Positions 17,155-25,316 of a stretch of DNA of 36,608 nucleotides are shown here, piece by piece. The stretch comes from Deltaproteobacteria bacterium (GTDB lineage Bacteria; Desulfobacterota; Desulfobacteria; Desulfobacterales; ETH-SRB1). The notes under the pieces are model-generated. The model searched no databases. It was given only the letters and a program-made list of their open reading frames with translations, and had not been told where the DNA came from. Made by a program: the position numbers and the translations under genes. Where the stretch lies: contig JAJSZW010000024.1 of the NCBI GenBank assembly GCA_030262895.1, forward strand, positions 1-36,608, written 5' to 3'. The number at the start of each line of letters is the position of its first letter. Position 1 is the first letter of the stretch.

Positions 17155-17614
17155 TCCCGATCTTTATCGCTTGACCTTTGCCCTTTCAGCGTCCAGCTTT
17201 CCATCCTCTATTCCACTAATGCGTCCAATAATCTGGGGAAATCGCTATCCTTTTTTTTCAAGAGGTTTTCTGCCGCGACTGTAACTACACCACCATGCCT
17301 CAGTGATTACTTGAATGCAAATCGATTCCAGCGCATGTTTTCTTATGGCATCTCCTAAAACCATAAAATTAATATTACGTTTTATTACGTACTGGTATCA
17401 TAGCATCTTTTGCAAAGAACCTTATTCAAGCTTTGACACCGATTCTTAGTTTGACATCTGAAAAAATAGGGTCCGCTCTTGACTTTTGAAGGGTGAAATA
17501 TTACGGGTTGTGACATGGCACGTCCACTCATAACAGAGTATCCTGATGAATAGTGATTGTGGATAAGCACCCAGGTATCACCAGTCCATAGCACCATATT
17601 CCTGGACAGGGCTC
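17155..17614. other. Degenerate intergenic region
   Basis: No intact gene. At 17515-17553 a 12-codon frame, MARPLITEYPDE then stop, resembles the first residues of REP-associated tyrosine transposases (MARPLRIEYP-type), possibly a remnant. The rest shows no structure I can assign. It lies downstream of the truncated-looking end of the second ABC gene. Confidence 0.4.
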
Positions 17615-19756
17615 CTATGAATGAGCGATAACCATCAGGGTGCTAGATCGTTCGATCACACACCTCATGACCTTTTGGAGGGTTTCCGGGTCAAGAGCCC
17701 CGAAGCTTTCGTCAAGAATCACCAGATCGGCATTTTGCAGAAGCGCGCGGCCGATGTATACGCGGCTGCGCTCACCGTGAGACAGTCGCCAGCCGGTTTC
17801 TCCCACCACCTGGAGTATGCCGGCCGGCATTCGGTCAAGAAGTTCTCCAAGGCCGAGATCCCGGCAGATCTCCTCGGCCTCCATAAAATCTTTCCCACGA
17901 GGCGGCCAGCGTCGACCCATGAGCAAGTTAAAGGCAAGGGTGCCCGTAAATACATAATTTTCATGAAACTGAGGGGCACACGCCACCAATCGGTGCCACC
18001 CCTGTGATCCGAGGGTGGAATGATCAAGCCCACGCAAAAGGAGCAATCCTGATTCTGCCAACCGCAGACTGGTCAAAAGAGAGATAAAGGTGGACTTTCC
18101 GCCACCCGAAGGCCCTTCCAAAAGCAAGCGGTCTCCCTCATGAATGCGAAGGCTGCAGTTTTTCAATGCCGGACTTCCCTGCGGCCGATACCGAAAGACA
18201 AGATCGTTGGCATGAATTATTTCGGGAGCCGTCTTGGATCCTGCTTTGACATCGCGGGCAGAGATTGCAAAAATCGTTGCGTCACCGCTCTTTCCGCGGG
18301 CAGCAGCTTCAAAAAGGGGCTTTGCCTTGCCCCATGCAACGGCCGCGTCACAGAGCTGGAACATACTAACCGATAGCGTGTTAAAAGCCTGGGATGCGAG
18401 CAGTACTCCACCAACCCCTACAGCGATTAGCGCCACCGAACCCTGACCGGATACAAAGGCCGGAGCAATGCCTGCAATGCCTGCCACCAACCAGCCGCGA
18501 GCAAGGAAGGCAGACAGGAGCATTGAGCCTCGATCCATGGAGCTTGAAAGCGCCAGGTAGTCCTCAAGTGCCTGGTCCTCACGCTCGTGAAGGGATTCCG
18601 GACGCTCCTGCGCCAGTCGAGTTCTGTGCCCCACCATCCTCTCCACCAGGTCATGAGTCATCTCCAGACGGGAACCTGTCCAACGTTTTCTATGCGCATA
18701 ATAGCGCCACCCTATAGTGAGAGATACCATCACCCAGGCCAGGAGAAAAAAAACGTGAAAGGTTCCTCCTGCGCCCATCAAGATCACGCCTGCGGCTACC
18801 ATCAAATCCACCAAGGCAATGAAGGCGTAAGCACCGCCATGTAACGTGGCAGAGGCCAGAACCTCGGACTCTACGACACGTCCGATTTGTTGTCCTACGC
18901 CTTGACGTCGCATCTCCTCGGGTTCAAGTTTTAACGTACCATACAGAAGACGCCGCTTGAGTAATCCCACCACACCGAGACCGAATAGCCCTTGCCACCA
19001 CCCAACTGCGAGCTGAAGAGGAACAAGGGTGAGCAGGAGCAGTGCCCAGGCCAGGAACCATCCGTGATCCAGGCGTCCCTCAAGGGCTCCTCGCCCCACA
19101 ATCCACCACGCCAGCAATAAAAAGAAATATTCCACAAGGTGTATCCCAACAAAGCCGAGGCCCCGTGAGAGGATGCCGGCCTGGCTGAGCTGTCTCCGGA
19201 AGCTTGTCCCTGGAGAGATGCGCAGCATCCAGCAACCGCCTCTCCGCATGGGGCTGAGGTGCTCACGGACAATTGCAGTACGTGCCTTCTCCAGGTGTCG
19301 GGAGTCAATACCGGCTCCGGCAAGGAGTAGGTCCACTTTAGGCGCATAGCGTTTTTCCATCTCAAAAGAGAGGGTAGCGCGCACATCTTCCAGTTTTGCC
19401 CGGAATATTTTGAGTTCTGGACTGAGCAACCTCAAAGCCTTACCCTTAGCGTGGATCAAGGCAAGGAAACGGGGCTCGCCTTCATATTGCAATCTCAACA
19501 GAGCAGGTCCTCCCTGGCGGAGAAAACCCTCCAGGTCGCCATAAGACACTTCAATTGATTCGGCCTCCATGCCAATTGCTGAAGCAGCGCTCTCAATCCA
19601 CTGTCCCAGCCTCTCCTCATCCTCTTCAATCAGACTCTGCGGTAGTGTCGGTAGTTCAATCGTCCTTAGAAGGAGATGATTCATCTTGGCCAAAGCAACA
19701 ATAGCTTCACCCAACCTTGATAGTGGCCAACTCTGACGGTCAAGATGCCTTAACAC
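17615..19756 (-). CDS. ABC transporter permease/ATPase, second exporter subunit, short C-terminus
   Basis: 713 residues. The first 160 or so resemble the shape of a C39-like domain but lack its Cys and His. About six membrane segments follow (from roughly 200 to 470), then a nucleotide-binding domain: Walker A GPSGGGKST at 548, signature LSHGE around 658, Walker B LVILDE around 678 and the H-loop His at 712. The protein ends one residue after that His, about 40 residues before most exporters. Its start overlaps the preceding ABC gene by 7 bases. Probably it forms a heterodimer or a paired step with the C39-ABC protein to export the short precursor peptides. It is GC-rich relative to the flanks. 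Confidence 0.85.
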   Translation of the reverse strand: MLRHLDRQSWPLSRLGEAIVALAKMNHLLLRTIELPTLPQSLIEEDEERLGQWIESAASAIGMEAESIEVSYGDLEGFLRQGGPALLRLQYEGEPRFLALIHAKGKALRLLSPELKIFRAKLEDVRATLSFEMEKRYAPKVDLLLAGAGIDSRHLEKARTAIVREHLSPMRRGGCWMLRISPGTSFRRQLSQAGILSRGLGFVGIHLVEYFFLLLAWWIVGRGALEGRLDHGWFLAWALLLLTLVPLQLAVGWWQGLFGLGVVGLLKRRLLYGTLKLEPEEMRRQGVGQQIGRVVESEVLASATLHGGAYAFIALVDLMVAAGVILMGAGGTFHVFFLLAWVMVSLTIGWRYYAHRKRWTGSRLEMTHDLVERMVGHRTRLAQERPESLHEREDQALEDYLALSSSMDRGSMLLSAFLARGWLVAGIAGIAPAFVSGQGSVALIAVGVGGVLLASQAFNTLSVSMFQLCDAAVAWGKAKPLFEAAARGKSGDATIFAISARDVKAGSKTAPEIIHANDLVFRYRPQGSPALKNCSLRIHEGDRLLLEGPSGGGKSTFISLLTSLRLAESGLLLLRGLDHSTLGSQGWHRLVACAPQFHENYVFTGTLAFNLLMGRRWPPRGKDFMEAEEICRDLGLGELLDRMPAGILQVVGETGWRLSHGERSRVYIGRALLQNADLVILDESFGALDPETLQKVMRCVIERSSTLMVIAHS

Positions 19757-22509
19757 TTACCCTTGTCCTCCTCTTTACTCTCTTTCAGAACCCCTTTTTC
19801 CATCGTCAATCGTCGCCAGCGCTTGTCGGTCCACAAATCTGTGCGGATTGCTTTTTCAGCTTCCATCAATGTCCGGTATCGGGAACCTGGTTTTTCGAGC
19901 AGGCAGCGGGGGTGGTCATCTTCGATGATTCGACCCCCGTCCATCACGATTACCCGATCAAAGTCTTCGGTCTCGCCCACGTCGTGGGTAACACACAGGA
20001 GGGTGGCATGTCGCCACCACTGTCGTGCACGAAGGATTAACATATGACGCTGCTCACGATCGAGCCCGCGAAAGGGTTCGTCAAGTACAACCAAACGAGC
20101 TTCCTGTCGAAGCATTCCACGCCCCAGTCTTACTCGCTGACCCTGTCCACCGGACACAAGACCGCCCCCTTCGCCCAGCACGGTTTGCAGTCCGTCGGGG
20201 AGATCTTCCAACACATTCCTGAGGCCTGCGGCATCAAGTGTTTGAGAAAATGACTGGAAGCCGTCTTCCGGTGAACCGTAGCGAAGATTTGCGAGAAAGG
20301 AACGGTTCCAGAGTTGCACAGCCGGGTCCACCCACGCGGTCTGCTGCCTGAGCGCATAAAGACGATCTCCCTCCAAAGGCTTTCCGTCCACCAAAACCTT
20401 ACCCGAAGCCGCCTGGTACCAGCCAAGAAAAAGTCCCACAAGGCTCGATTTGCCCGCGCCCGATGAACCAACAATTGCCACATGGCTCCCCGAATCAATG
20501 GCAAGGTTGATTTCCTGAAGGATGATGTTGCCGGCAGCAAGTGCGCTAACCTGTTTAATACGCAAGGCCACGCCTTGTTGGGACTCTTGTTGTGTCCTTT
20601 GGTGCGAGGTTTCGCGTGGACCCCCTTTGCCATGCTGCCTTGATTGATTTGTCTCATCAGGCGCTCCCAGCGGTTCAAAGAGCCGGAGAATCACATTGCG
20701 CATAGTAGGATACTGCCTGGCAAGACGAGCCACCGCTCGTCCTTGAGCCGGCAAGGAAAGCGCCCAGTATACAAGAAGCATAACACTGCCCATCTGGCCG
20801 CTCCTGTCCATATGGGAGTAAAGGAGCCATGCAGCCAGCCCAAAGCCGGCAAGAGACAAAAGGCTTTCCACCGTCACTGAAGCGCGCAAGAATTTCACCC
20901 CTGCGTGCATCCACTCTGAAAGCATTGCTTCATGCTCATTTCGCAGGGAACGTTCCGCACCGTGCGTGCGCACCGGTACCAGACCCAACAAGGCATCTAA
21001 GTAGAAGCGGGTCAGTGCGCCGCCAAGAGTGCGAAGCTTGAGGTCTCTCTCGGTGAGCAGTGGCTGTGCGGAAAGAGGTAGCACAACAGCGAGGATGGCG
21101 ACAATTATAGCTATGGGAGCGCCTGATGGATCGAGCCAGGCAATCCCGACTGTAGTCAAAGTCAGGGTGAAAGAGGAGCGGATCAGTCTTCCCCCAATGG
21201 CTGGAAGGCTGCGCAGCAAGTGTACGCTGTGACACCGTTCCGCCATGTCCGACGTGAGACGACTATGGAAATACTGATCTCCAAGGCGTGGGATTTTCTT
21301 CTGAAAAGCAATGCGCAGACGGGATTCCAGGTGTCGTCCAAGACGCCACAGACCGGAAACAATAGGCAGTTCGAGCAAAAGCATGGATAAAAGAAAGAAC
21401 AGGAGTACACCCATAGCTATTACGCGCTGTTCATTGCTCGCAAGCAATCCGCCCATGTCCAGAAGACCCCGAAACAACACTGCCTCAAACACCAGACCGG
21501 CAGCCGACAGCGTCAAAGCAGATACCAGGAATAGAGGGGCAAGCAGGCCATCGGAGGCAAGCATCCGGAGGAAATCTCTTCCGGGCCTGCTTGGTGGTTC
21601 TTCGATTGCAGCTACCAGTTCAGGCGATAAAGGAAGTGAGCCTTTTGGAGATGGGTCTTTAGCTGGAGCAAATGTGGATTGCTGTATAGCCTTCAGTCCT
21701 CGCATGCGAACAAGAACCGCGCCCCGCAAAAAGACTTGATCATGTTCTTGAGAGGTCGCCTGGTCCGCAAATATCGTCCAGTACTTGGCAGGTATAGTAT
21801 CGAATGGTTTATTGGACTCATGTCGGCTGCGGTCAAAAAAACCTTCCAGCACCTTGCAGGCCTGGGGGCCTCGTCTCAAGCTGCGGGAGTCAACCAGAAG
21901 ATCGGTTAATCGAGTGGCGGCGTCCAGGGCGGCAAAGGAGCGCCACTTCGGATCGGACAAAGCGGTATTGATCAGTCCTTTGGCTGTGGATTGTGATATC
22001 ACAAGGCGCTTCAGTCGTCTGAGAAGAGGCATAAGAAACTCGTCAGTTTCTGTCCATTCACGACAGTCCTTGCCGGCTATCGGCATAGTGTGGACATAAA
22101 GTTCGCCCAGAAACCGTTTCCAGGTGGGCCAGCGTCGTCCGGTGCCCGGATCCATCACCTGGACATGGCGGCCGCAACGGTTCCAGATGACCACAAAGTG
22201 AGTCAAACCACTGTGCTGGAGAACCACGGCGATGGCCGGCATGGTCTGGGCCTCAGAGAGCAATACATGGTCAATCGGCACCATGATCTGTTCGGCTTCA
22301 AGGCCGAGCTGGTTGGCAAGATCTTCCATGGTATCGATGGAGGTCCCGTCCACATCGGTCTGGCATGCCTCCCTGAGACGGCCATAGTTTGCATTGATGC
22401 CAAATCCCTCAAGTAATGACTTGAGAGAGGCGGGCCCGCAGTCCATGTCCGAAGTTTGTACCACCTCCGGCACGATGAGGCGTTTACGCTTTCTTGCCGG
22501 GGTATTCAC
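19750..22509 (-). CDS. C39 peptidase-containing ABC exporter for double-glycine peptides
   Basis: 919 residues. Residues 10-150 are a C39 peptidase with all active-site parts: Gln18, Cys24 (DMDCGPAS), His104 (LTHFVV) and Asp120 (VMDPG). Residues about 155-320 are an extra soluble segment not found in standard bacteriocin exporters. The membrane part covers roughly 325-620. The ATPase has Walker A GSSGAGKSS at 681, signature VSGGQ around 785, Walker B LVVLDEP around 807 and an H-loop THD. The family cuts leader peptides after Gly-Gly at the inner membrane and exports the remainder. The three precursors upstream carry an A-G-G site. It overlaps the HlyD gene (4 bases) and the next ABC gene (7 bases), so all three are one operon. 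Confidence 0.92.
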   Translation of the reverse strand: MNTPARKRKRLIVPEVVQTSDMDCGPASLKSLLEGFGINANYGRLREACQTDVDGTSIDTMEDLANQLGLEAEQIMVPIDHVLLSEAQTMPAIAVVLQHSGLTHFVVIWNRCGRHVQVMDPGTGRRWPTWKRFLGELYVHTMPIAGKDCREWTETDEFLMPLLRRLKRLVISQSTAKGLINTALSDPKWRSFAALDAATRLTDLLVDSRSLRRGPQACKVLEGFFDRSRHESNKPFDTIPAKYWTIFADQATSQEHDQVFLRGAVLVRMRGLKAIQQSTFAPAKDPSPKGSLPLSPELVAAIEEPPSRPGRDFLRMLASDGLLAPLFLVSALTLSAAGLVFEAVLFRGLLDMGGLLASNEQRVIAMGVLLFFLLSMLLLELPIVSGLWRLGRHLESRLRIAFQKKIPRLGDQYFHSRLTSDMAERCHSVHLLRSLPAIGGRLIRSSFTLTLTTVGIAWLDPSGAPIAIIVAILAVVLPLSAQPLLTERDLKLRTLGGALTRFYLDALLGLVPVRTHGAERSLRNEHEAMLSEWMHAGVKFLRASVTVESLLSLAGFGLAAWLLYSHMDRSGQMGSVMLLVYWALSLPAQGRAVARLARQYPTMRNVILRLFEPLGAPDETNQSRQHGKGGPRETSHQRTQQESQQGVALRIKQVSALAAGNIILQEINLAIDSGSHVAIVGSSGAGKSSLVGLFLGWYQAASGKVLVDGKPLEGDRLYALRQQTAWVDPAVQLWNRSFLANLRYGSPEDGFQSFSQTLDAAGLRNVLEDLPDGLQTVLGEGGGLVSGGQGQRVRLGRGMLRQEARLVVLDEPFRGLDREQRHMLILRARQWWRHATLLCVTHDVGETEDFDRVIVMDGGRIIEDDHPRCLLEKPGSRYRTLMEAEKAIRTDLWTDKRWRRLTMEKGVLKESKEEDKGKC

Positions 22510-23750
22510 GGCGCGTGTCCTGTTTTTGGGGCAGGGCTCGGCAGAGACTCATTTTGCTGAGAAAAAAGCCTGCCAGCTGCACGGAGCGCGAGCAGGGCAG
22601 GGCAGATACGCTCCACCTCGACCTCAAGCGTGCCGGGCAGACCATGCTGAACAGGAATGAGTGATACCTGCTCCTCATTGATACTCAGCTCTATGCGCAC
22701 AAGACCGTCGCGTACCTCGCGGGCCACTCGTTCCACCGTTGCGGCAATGGTTCCATGCTGTGCCCAGGGGAACCCATGCAGCCTGAACCACGCGGTCTGT
22801 CCGGGACGGATGCGGCCCAACGCTTCTGATGGCGAGAAATTGGCGACAATCTTGTGTGTGCCGGAAGGTATCACTGTCGCCAAACGATCTCCTTTTTGAA
22901 CAACCTTGCCGATAGAAATCTCCGCGACCTCTCCGATCCGTCCGGTAATGGGCGCCCGAATACGGGTCTGATCTATTTCGTATTCAAGTCTCTCCACTAA
23001 TCCGGCAGCAGAAGCTATATACCCCTCAATCTCCGTGATTTCGCTCTCCACATGCTTTAGTCCTGCCTGGCGGTCGTTCTTCCCCAAATTCAATTTGAAC
23101 TGTAATTTCTTTGTGTAAAATTGAAGACTCTCCACGGCAGCTCGTTTGCGTGCAGCTTCTGTCTGCGCCTTATCCTTTGTTGCCTCAGACACCACGTTAC
23201 GGGCAAAAAGGCTATTTGAGCGCCTGGCCTCCTTTTCGGCCAGTTGAGATAGGGCTTCTGCCTCTCGAAGTCTGGCCTTTGCCTCATCAATCTCCGCCAG
23301 AGCAACGCTGTTTGCCTGGCCTAATGCTCGCTTCTCAGCAGCCAATTCTTTTTGCAAAGCATCAACTTGAGATGTAAGAGCGGTCATGCGCATACGCTCC
23401 TCCTGAAGCCGGCGCTTCAAAGGCTTGGCGTCGATCTCCGCAACTATTTCTCCTTTTTCAACCACCTGCTCAAGTGTCAGAGTTGTCCATACCACGCGAC
23501 CATAGATTAGCGCCTCTATGGGATGAGCCGAACGGCTTACCGCAAACCGCGCCATGTCCGTTTTTGCATATACAGATACACTGCCGAGTATAAACCACGC
23601 CCCCCACGCCACAAGAAGCACTGCAGCGAGGCATATAACTACGATGCTCCAGCGAAACCCGTCTGCATGAAGGGATCTGACGGACCGAAAAAAGGAACCG
23701 GAGTCGAGGCCGCTTTGTGAGCCTCCTCTGATTTTAGTCTTTGTCTTCAC
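22506..23750 (-). CDS. HlyD-family periplasmic adaptor (membrane fusion protein)
   Basis: 414 residues. A short cytoplasmic N-terminus, a single membrane helix at about 34-56, a biotinyl-lipoyl half (GEIVAEIDAKPL), a long coiled coil (about 115-260, Glu/Ala/Lys/Arg-rich) and the second lipoyl half (TRIRAPITGRIGEV), then a beta-barrel domain. HlyD proteins bridge an inner-membrane ABC exporter to an outer-membrane channel; no TolC gene is in view. The start is GTG at 23750 with AAGGAA upstream; an ATG at 23763 is out of frame. A terminator-like hairpin ends only 14 bases before the start, which points to controlled read-through from the peptide genes. Confidence 0.9.
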   Translation of the reverse strand: MKTKTKIRGGSQSGLDSGSFFRSVRSLHADGFRWSIVVICLAAVLLVAWGAWFILGSVSVYAKTDMARFAVSRSAHPIEALIYGRVVWTTLTLEQVVEKGEIVAEIDAKPLKRRLQEERMRMTALTSQVDALQKELAAEKRALGQANSVALAEIDEAKARLREAEALSQLAEKEARRSNSLFARNVVSEATKDKAQTEAARKRAAVESLQFYTKKLQFKLNLGKNDRQAGLKHVESEITEIEGYIASAAGLVERLEYEIDQTRIRAPITGRIGEVAEISIGKVVQKGDRLATVIPSGTHKIVANFSPSEALGRIRPGQTAWFRLHGFPWAQHGTIAATVERVAREVRDGLVRIELSINEEQVSLIPVQHGLPGTLEVEVERICPALLALRAAGRLFSQQNESLPSPAPKTGHAP

Positions 23751-23763
23751 TAGTTTCCTTCAT

Positions 23764-23810
23764 AAAAAACCCCAACAAGATCCTCATCACAAAGAGCCTG
23801 CCGGGGTTTT
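23764..23810 (-). terminator. Terminator/attenuator-like hairpin between peptide genes and exporter genes
   Basis: On the minus strand AAAACCCC (23810-23803) pairs with GGGGTTTT (23773-23766); the inner arms GGCAGGCTC and GATCTTGTT can extend the stem with G-U pairs; TTTTTT (23769-23764) follows. It lies just before the HlyD start, so transcripts of the precursor genes would largely stop here and only a fraction would continue into the exporter operon (inference). Confidence 0.65.
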
Positions 23811-24094
23811 GATTTCCACAGGGTATCCTTTTTTTAATACCGGTAATACCGGACAATCTTTGTCTACCCCCAGGATTCGGTGTCAATAGCCGCTTTTGTT
23901 AACTACGACTTATTGTGTTCCCTGTTTTCTCCGGTTGTTTTGCCCGGCCGGTGGATTTTTACCGCGCTTCGGGATAGGTTTTGTAATTATTCTCCCTCGT
24001 ATAAGAGGGGTGTGGATGGCTCAGGTACCCTGGTTCCGGATACAGATCCTCACACACCCCAACGATAATTACGGATTCTCTGTAGTCTGAACTA

Positions 24095-24172
24095 CTACCA
24101 ACAGGGGTAATCATCCCTTTTTCGATTTTGGGTCCCGGTGCCCCCAGCTTTAATACCTGTTTTAATCTTCAT
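24095..24172 (-). CDS. Short double-glycine precursor peptide 1 (25 aa)
   Basis: ATG at 24172 after GAGGTGAAGTGAA. The leader MKIKTGIKAGG is identical to that of peptide 2 and differs by one residue from peptide 3. The part after Gly-Gly is TGTQNRKRDDYPCW, with one Cys. Conservation of the first 11 codons and ribosome site, with change after them, is the pattern expected of an exported peptide with a removable leader. It is the copy nearest to the exporter operon and has the weakest ribosome site (GAGGTG preceded by AAAA instead of GGAGGTG). Function as bacteriocin or signal is inferred, not seen. Confidence 0.7.
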   Translation of the reverse strand: MKIKTGIKAGGTGTQNRKRDDYPCW

Positions 24173-24289
24173 TTCACTTCACCTCTTTTCCTTTTTAAGC
24201 TTTTTCCGTTTCTTTTCTGCCTTGCTACTGCATGTCAGCTTCAAGACAGATCCAAACGGGTGCATTACCTATTTGTTAATTTCTTTAGT
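24173..24289 (-). promoter_or_regulatory. Conserved leader region upstream of precursor peptide 1
   Basis: A 117-base stretch that is closely repeated before peptide 2 (24569-24685) and in shorter form before peptide 3 (24830 to about 24907). Shared blocks on the minus strand are GTCTTGAAGCTGACATGCAG, AGCAAGGC, ACGGAAAAAGCTT and the ribosome site GAGGTGAAGTGAA. No clear -35/-10 pair is recognised. It may contain a promoter or an RNA element for each peptide gene. Confidence 0.5.
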
Positions 24290-24291
24290 TC

Positions 24292-24443
24292 GTAGGTTGG
24301 GTTGAGCGACTGCGAAACCCAACAAAACAATGCCGGTCAATTCCTTTCCCTGTTCACTGCAACAAACTAAATACCGCCTCTGGCCTCCAGCACGTATCGT
24401 TGGGTTTAGAGCAGGCTTCACTTCGTGTCTCAACCCAACCTAC
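24292..24443. repeat. 152-bp MITE-like element between peptide genes 1 and 2
   Basis: Perfect 15-bp terminal inverted repeats, GTAGGTTGGGTTGAG at 24292-24306 and its complement at 24429-24443. The corresponding spacer between peptides 3 and 2 (24686-24718) has a single end (CTCAACCCAACCTACCCGGCTA) and lacks the interior. A further solo end lies near 6968. Confidence 0.7.
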
Positions 24444-24457
24444 CCGGCTAAATGTTT

Positions 24458-24568
24458 CTATGTAACATTACCATCACCCGGTCCCGGTCCCGGTTCGTTC
24501 GGTCCATACGGTCCATCCTTGTAACACGACCCGTTGCCTCCAGCTTTAATACCTGTTTTAATCTTCAT
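24458..24568 (-). CDS. Short double-glycine precursor peptide 2 (36 aa)
   Basis: ATG at 24568, ribosome site GGAGGTGAAGTGAA. Leader MKIKTGIKAGG, then a 25-residue core starting NGSCYKDGPYGPNEP and ending GPGPGDGNVT: one Cys, rich in Gly and Pro. The GGTCC/CCGGG triplet repeats in the DNA give the Pro-Gly run. Too short for default ORF calling, but supported by the two flanking paralogues. The stop is followed by the CCGGGTAGGTTGGGTTGAG element end. Confidence 0.75.
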   Translation of the reverse strand: MKIKTGIKAGGNGSCYKDGPYGPNEPGPGPGDGNVT

Positions 24569-24718
24569 TTCACTTCACCTCCTTTCCTATTTAAGCTTTT
24601 TCCGTTTGTATTCGGCCTTGCTACTGCATGTCATCTTCAAGACCGATCCAAACGGTTGCATTACCTGTTTGTTAATTTCTTTAGTCGTTCTCAACCCAAC
24701 CTACCCGGCTATCAAATA

Positions 24719-24829
24719 CTAACTGTCACACCTGCAAGTTCCCGGAGTTGGATTCTTATTTTCACCGCAGGAGCGGGTCCGGGTCCGGGTCTGGGTGCCC
24801 CCAGCTTTAATACCTGTTCTAATCTTCAT
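24719..24829 (-). CDS. Short double-glycine precursor peptide 3 (36 aa)
   Basis: ATG at 24829, ribosome site GGAGGTGAAGTGAA. Leader MKIRTGIKAGG, then a 25-residue core beginning TQTRTRTRSCGENK and ending PTPGTCRCDS, with three Cys and five Arg. The core is unrelated to those of peptides 1 and 2, while leader and upstream region are conserved. It is the first of the three in transcription order and follows a terminator that isolates it from genes further upstream. Confidence 0.75.
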   Translation of the reverse strand: MKIRTGIKAGGTQTRTRTRSCGENKNPTPGTCRCDS

Positions 24830-24963
24830 TTCACTTCACCTCCTTTCTTCTATTAAAGCTTTTTCCGTGTTTTTCGGCCTTGCACTTATGTCAGCTTCAA
24901 GACCAAACTTTGGTATTTTCTCACCACCCTTCCTCCTGGTCGAATTTTGTATGGAACAAGAAA

Positions 24964-25016
24964 ACAAAAAAGGCCGGTCAAGAAGCTATTGTTGCTTTTG
25001 CTTCCCAACCGGCCTT
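24964..25016 (-). terminator. Rho-independent terminator before the peptide genes
   Basis: On the minus strand AAGGCCGGT (25016-25008) pairs with ACCGGCCTT (24978-24970) around an inner GAAGC...GCTTC stem, followed by a run of T (24971-24966). It would end transcripts from the Gly/Ser-rich protein and 54-aa genes. Confidence 0.8.
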
Positions 25017-25092
25017 CTGTGGTGCGCGTGTTGGTTGCTTATCTATATGTTCCCTTAATTGAGTCAATCTCAATTAGGGGTAGGAATAGGTA

Positions 25093-25257
25093 TCAATTGA
25101 GGTGTTGCTTTTCTGATTGTACCTTGATAGAGATTTCCTTTATACGAATTATCCTTAAGTCAGGTTTGTTCTCGTGCTCTATTGTAACCCATAAGCCGTG
25201 CTGATGGCACAAGGATTGTATTTCTTCTGAGAGTTTAAGAGCTTTGTCTTTGGTCAT
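25093..25257 (-). CDS. Hypothetical 54-aa protein
   Basis: A 54-codon frame, starting MTKDKALKLSEEIQSLCHQH and ending KVQSEKQHLN, with ATG at 25257 after GGGGAA. The composition (charged helix, then alternating strand LWVTIEHENKPDLRIIRIKE) is protein-like. It has no signal peptide. It lies 59 bases downstream of the Gly/Ser-rich gene on the same strand and before the terminator at 24964-25016, so it is probably co-transcribed with that gene. No family recognised. Confidence 0.5.
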   Translation of the reverse strand: MTKDKALKLSEEIQSLCHQHGLWVTIEHENKPDLRIIRIKEISIKVQSEKQHLN

Positions 25258-25316
25258 TATAAGTATTCCCCACCCGTGTTTTTTACGTATTGCAACCCTG
25301 TATGTGTGAGCCCTAA

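Noticed and set aside
23880..24090. Plus-strand frames opposite the peptide region
   Set aside because: No ribosome sites; the minus-strand paralogous peptides explain the conserved sequence better.
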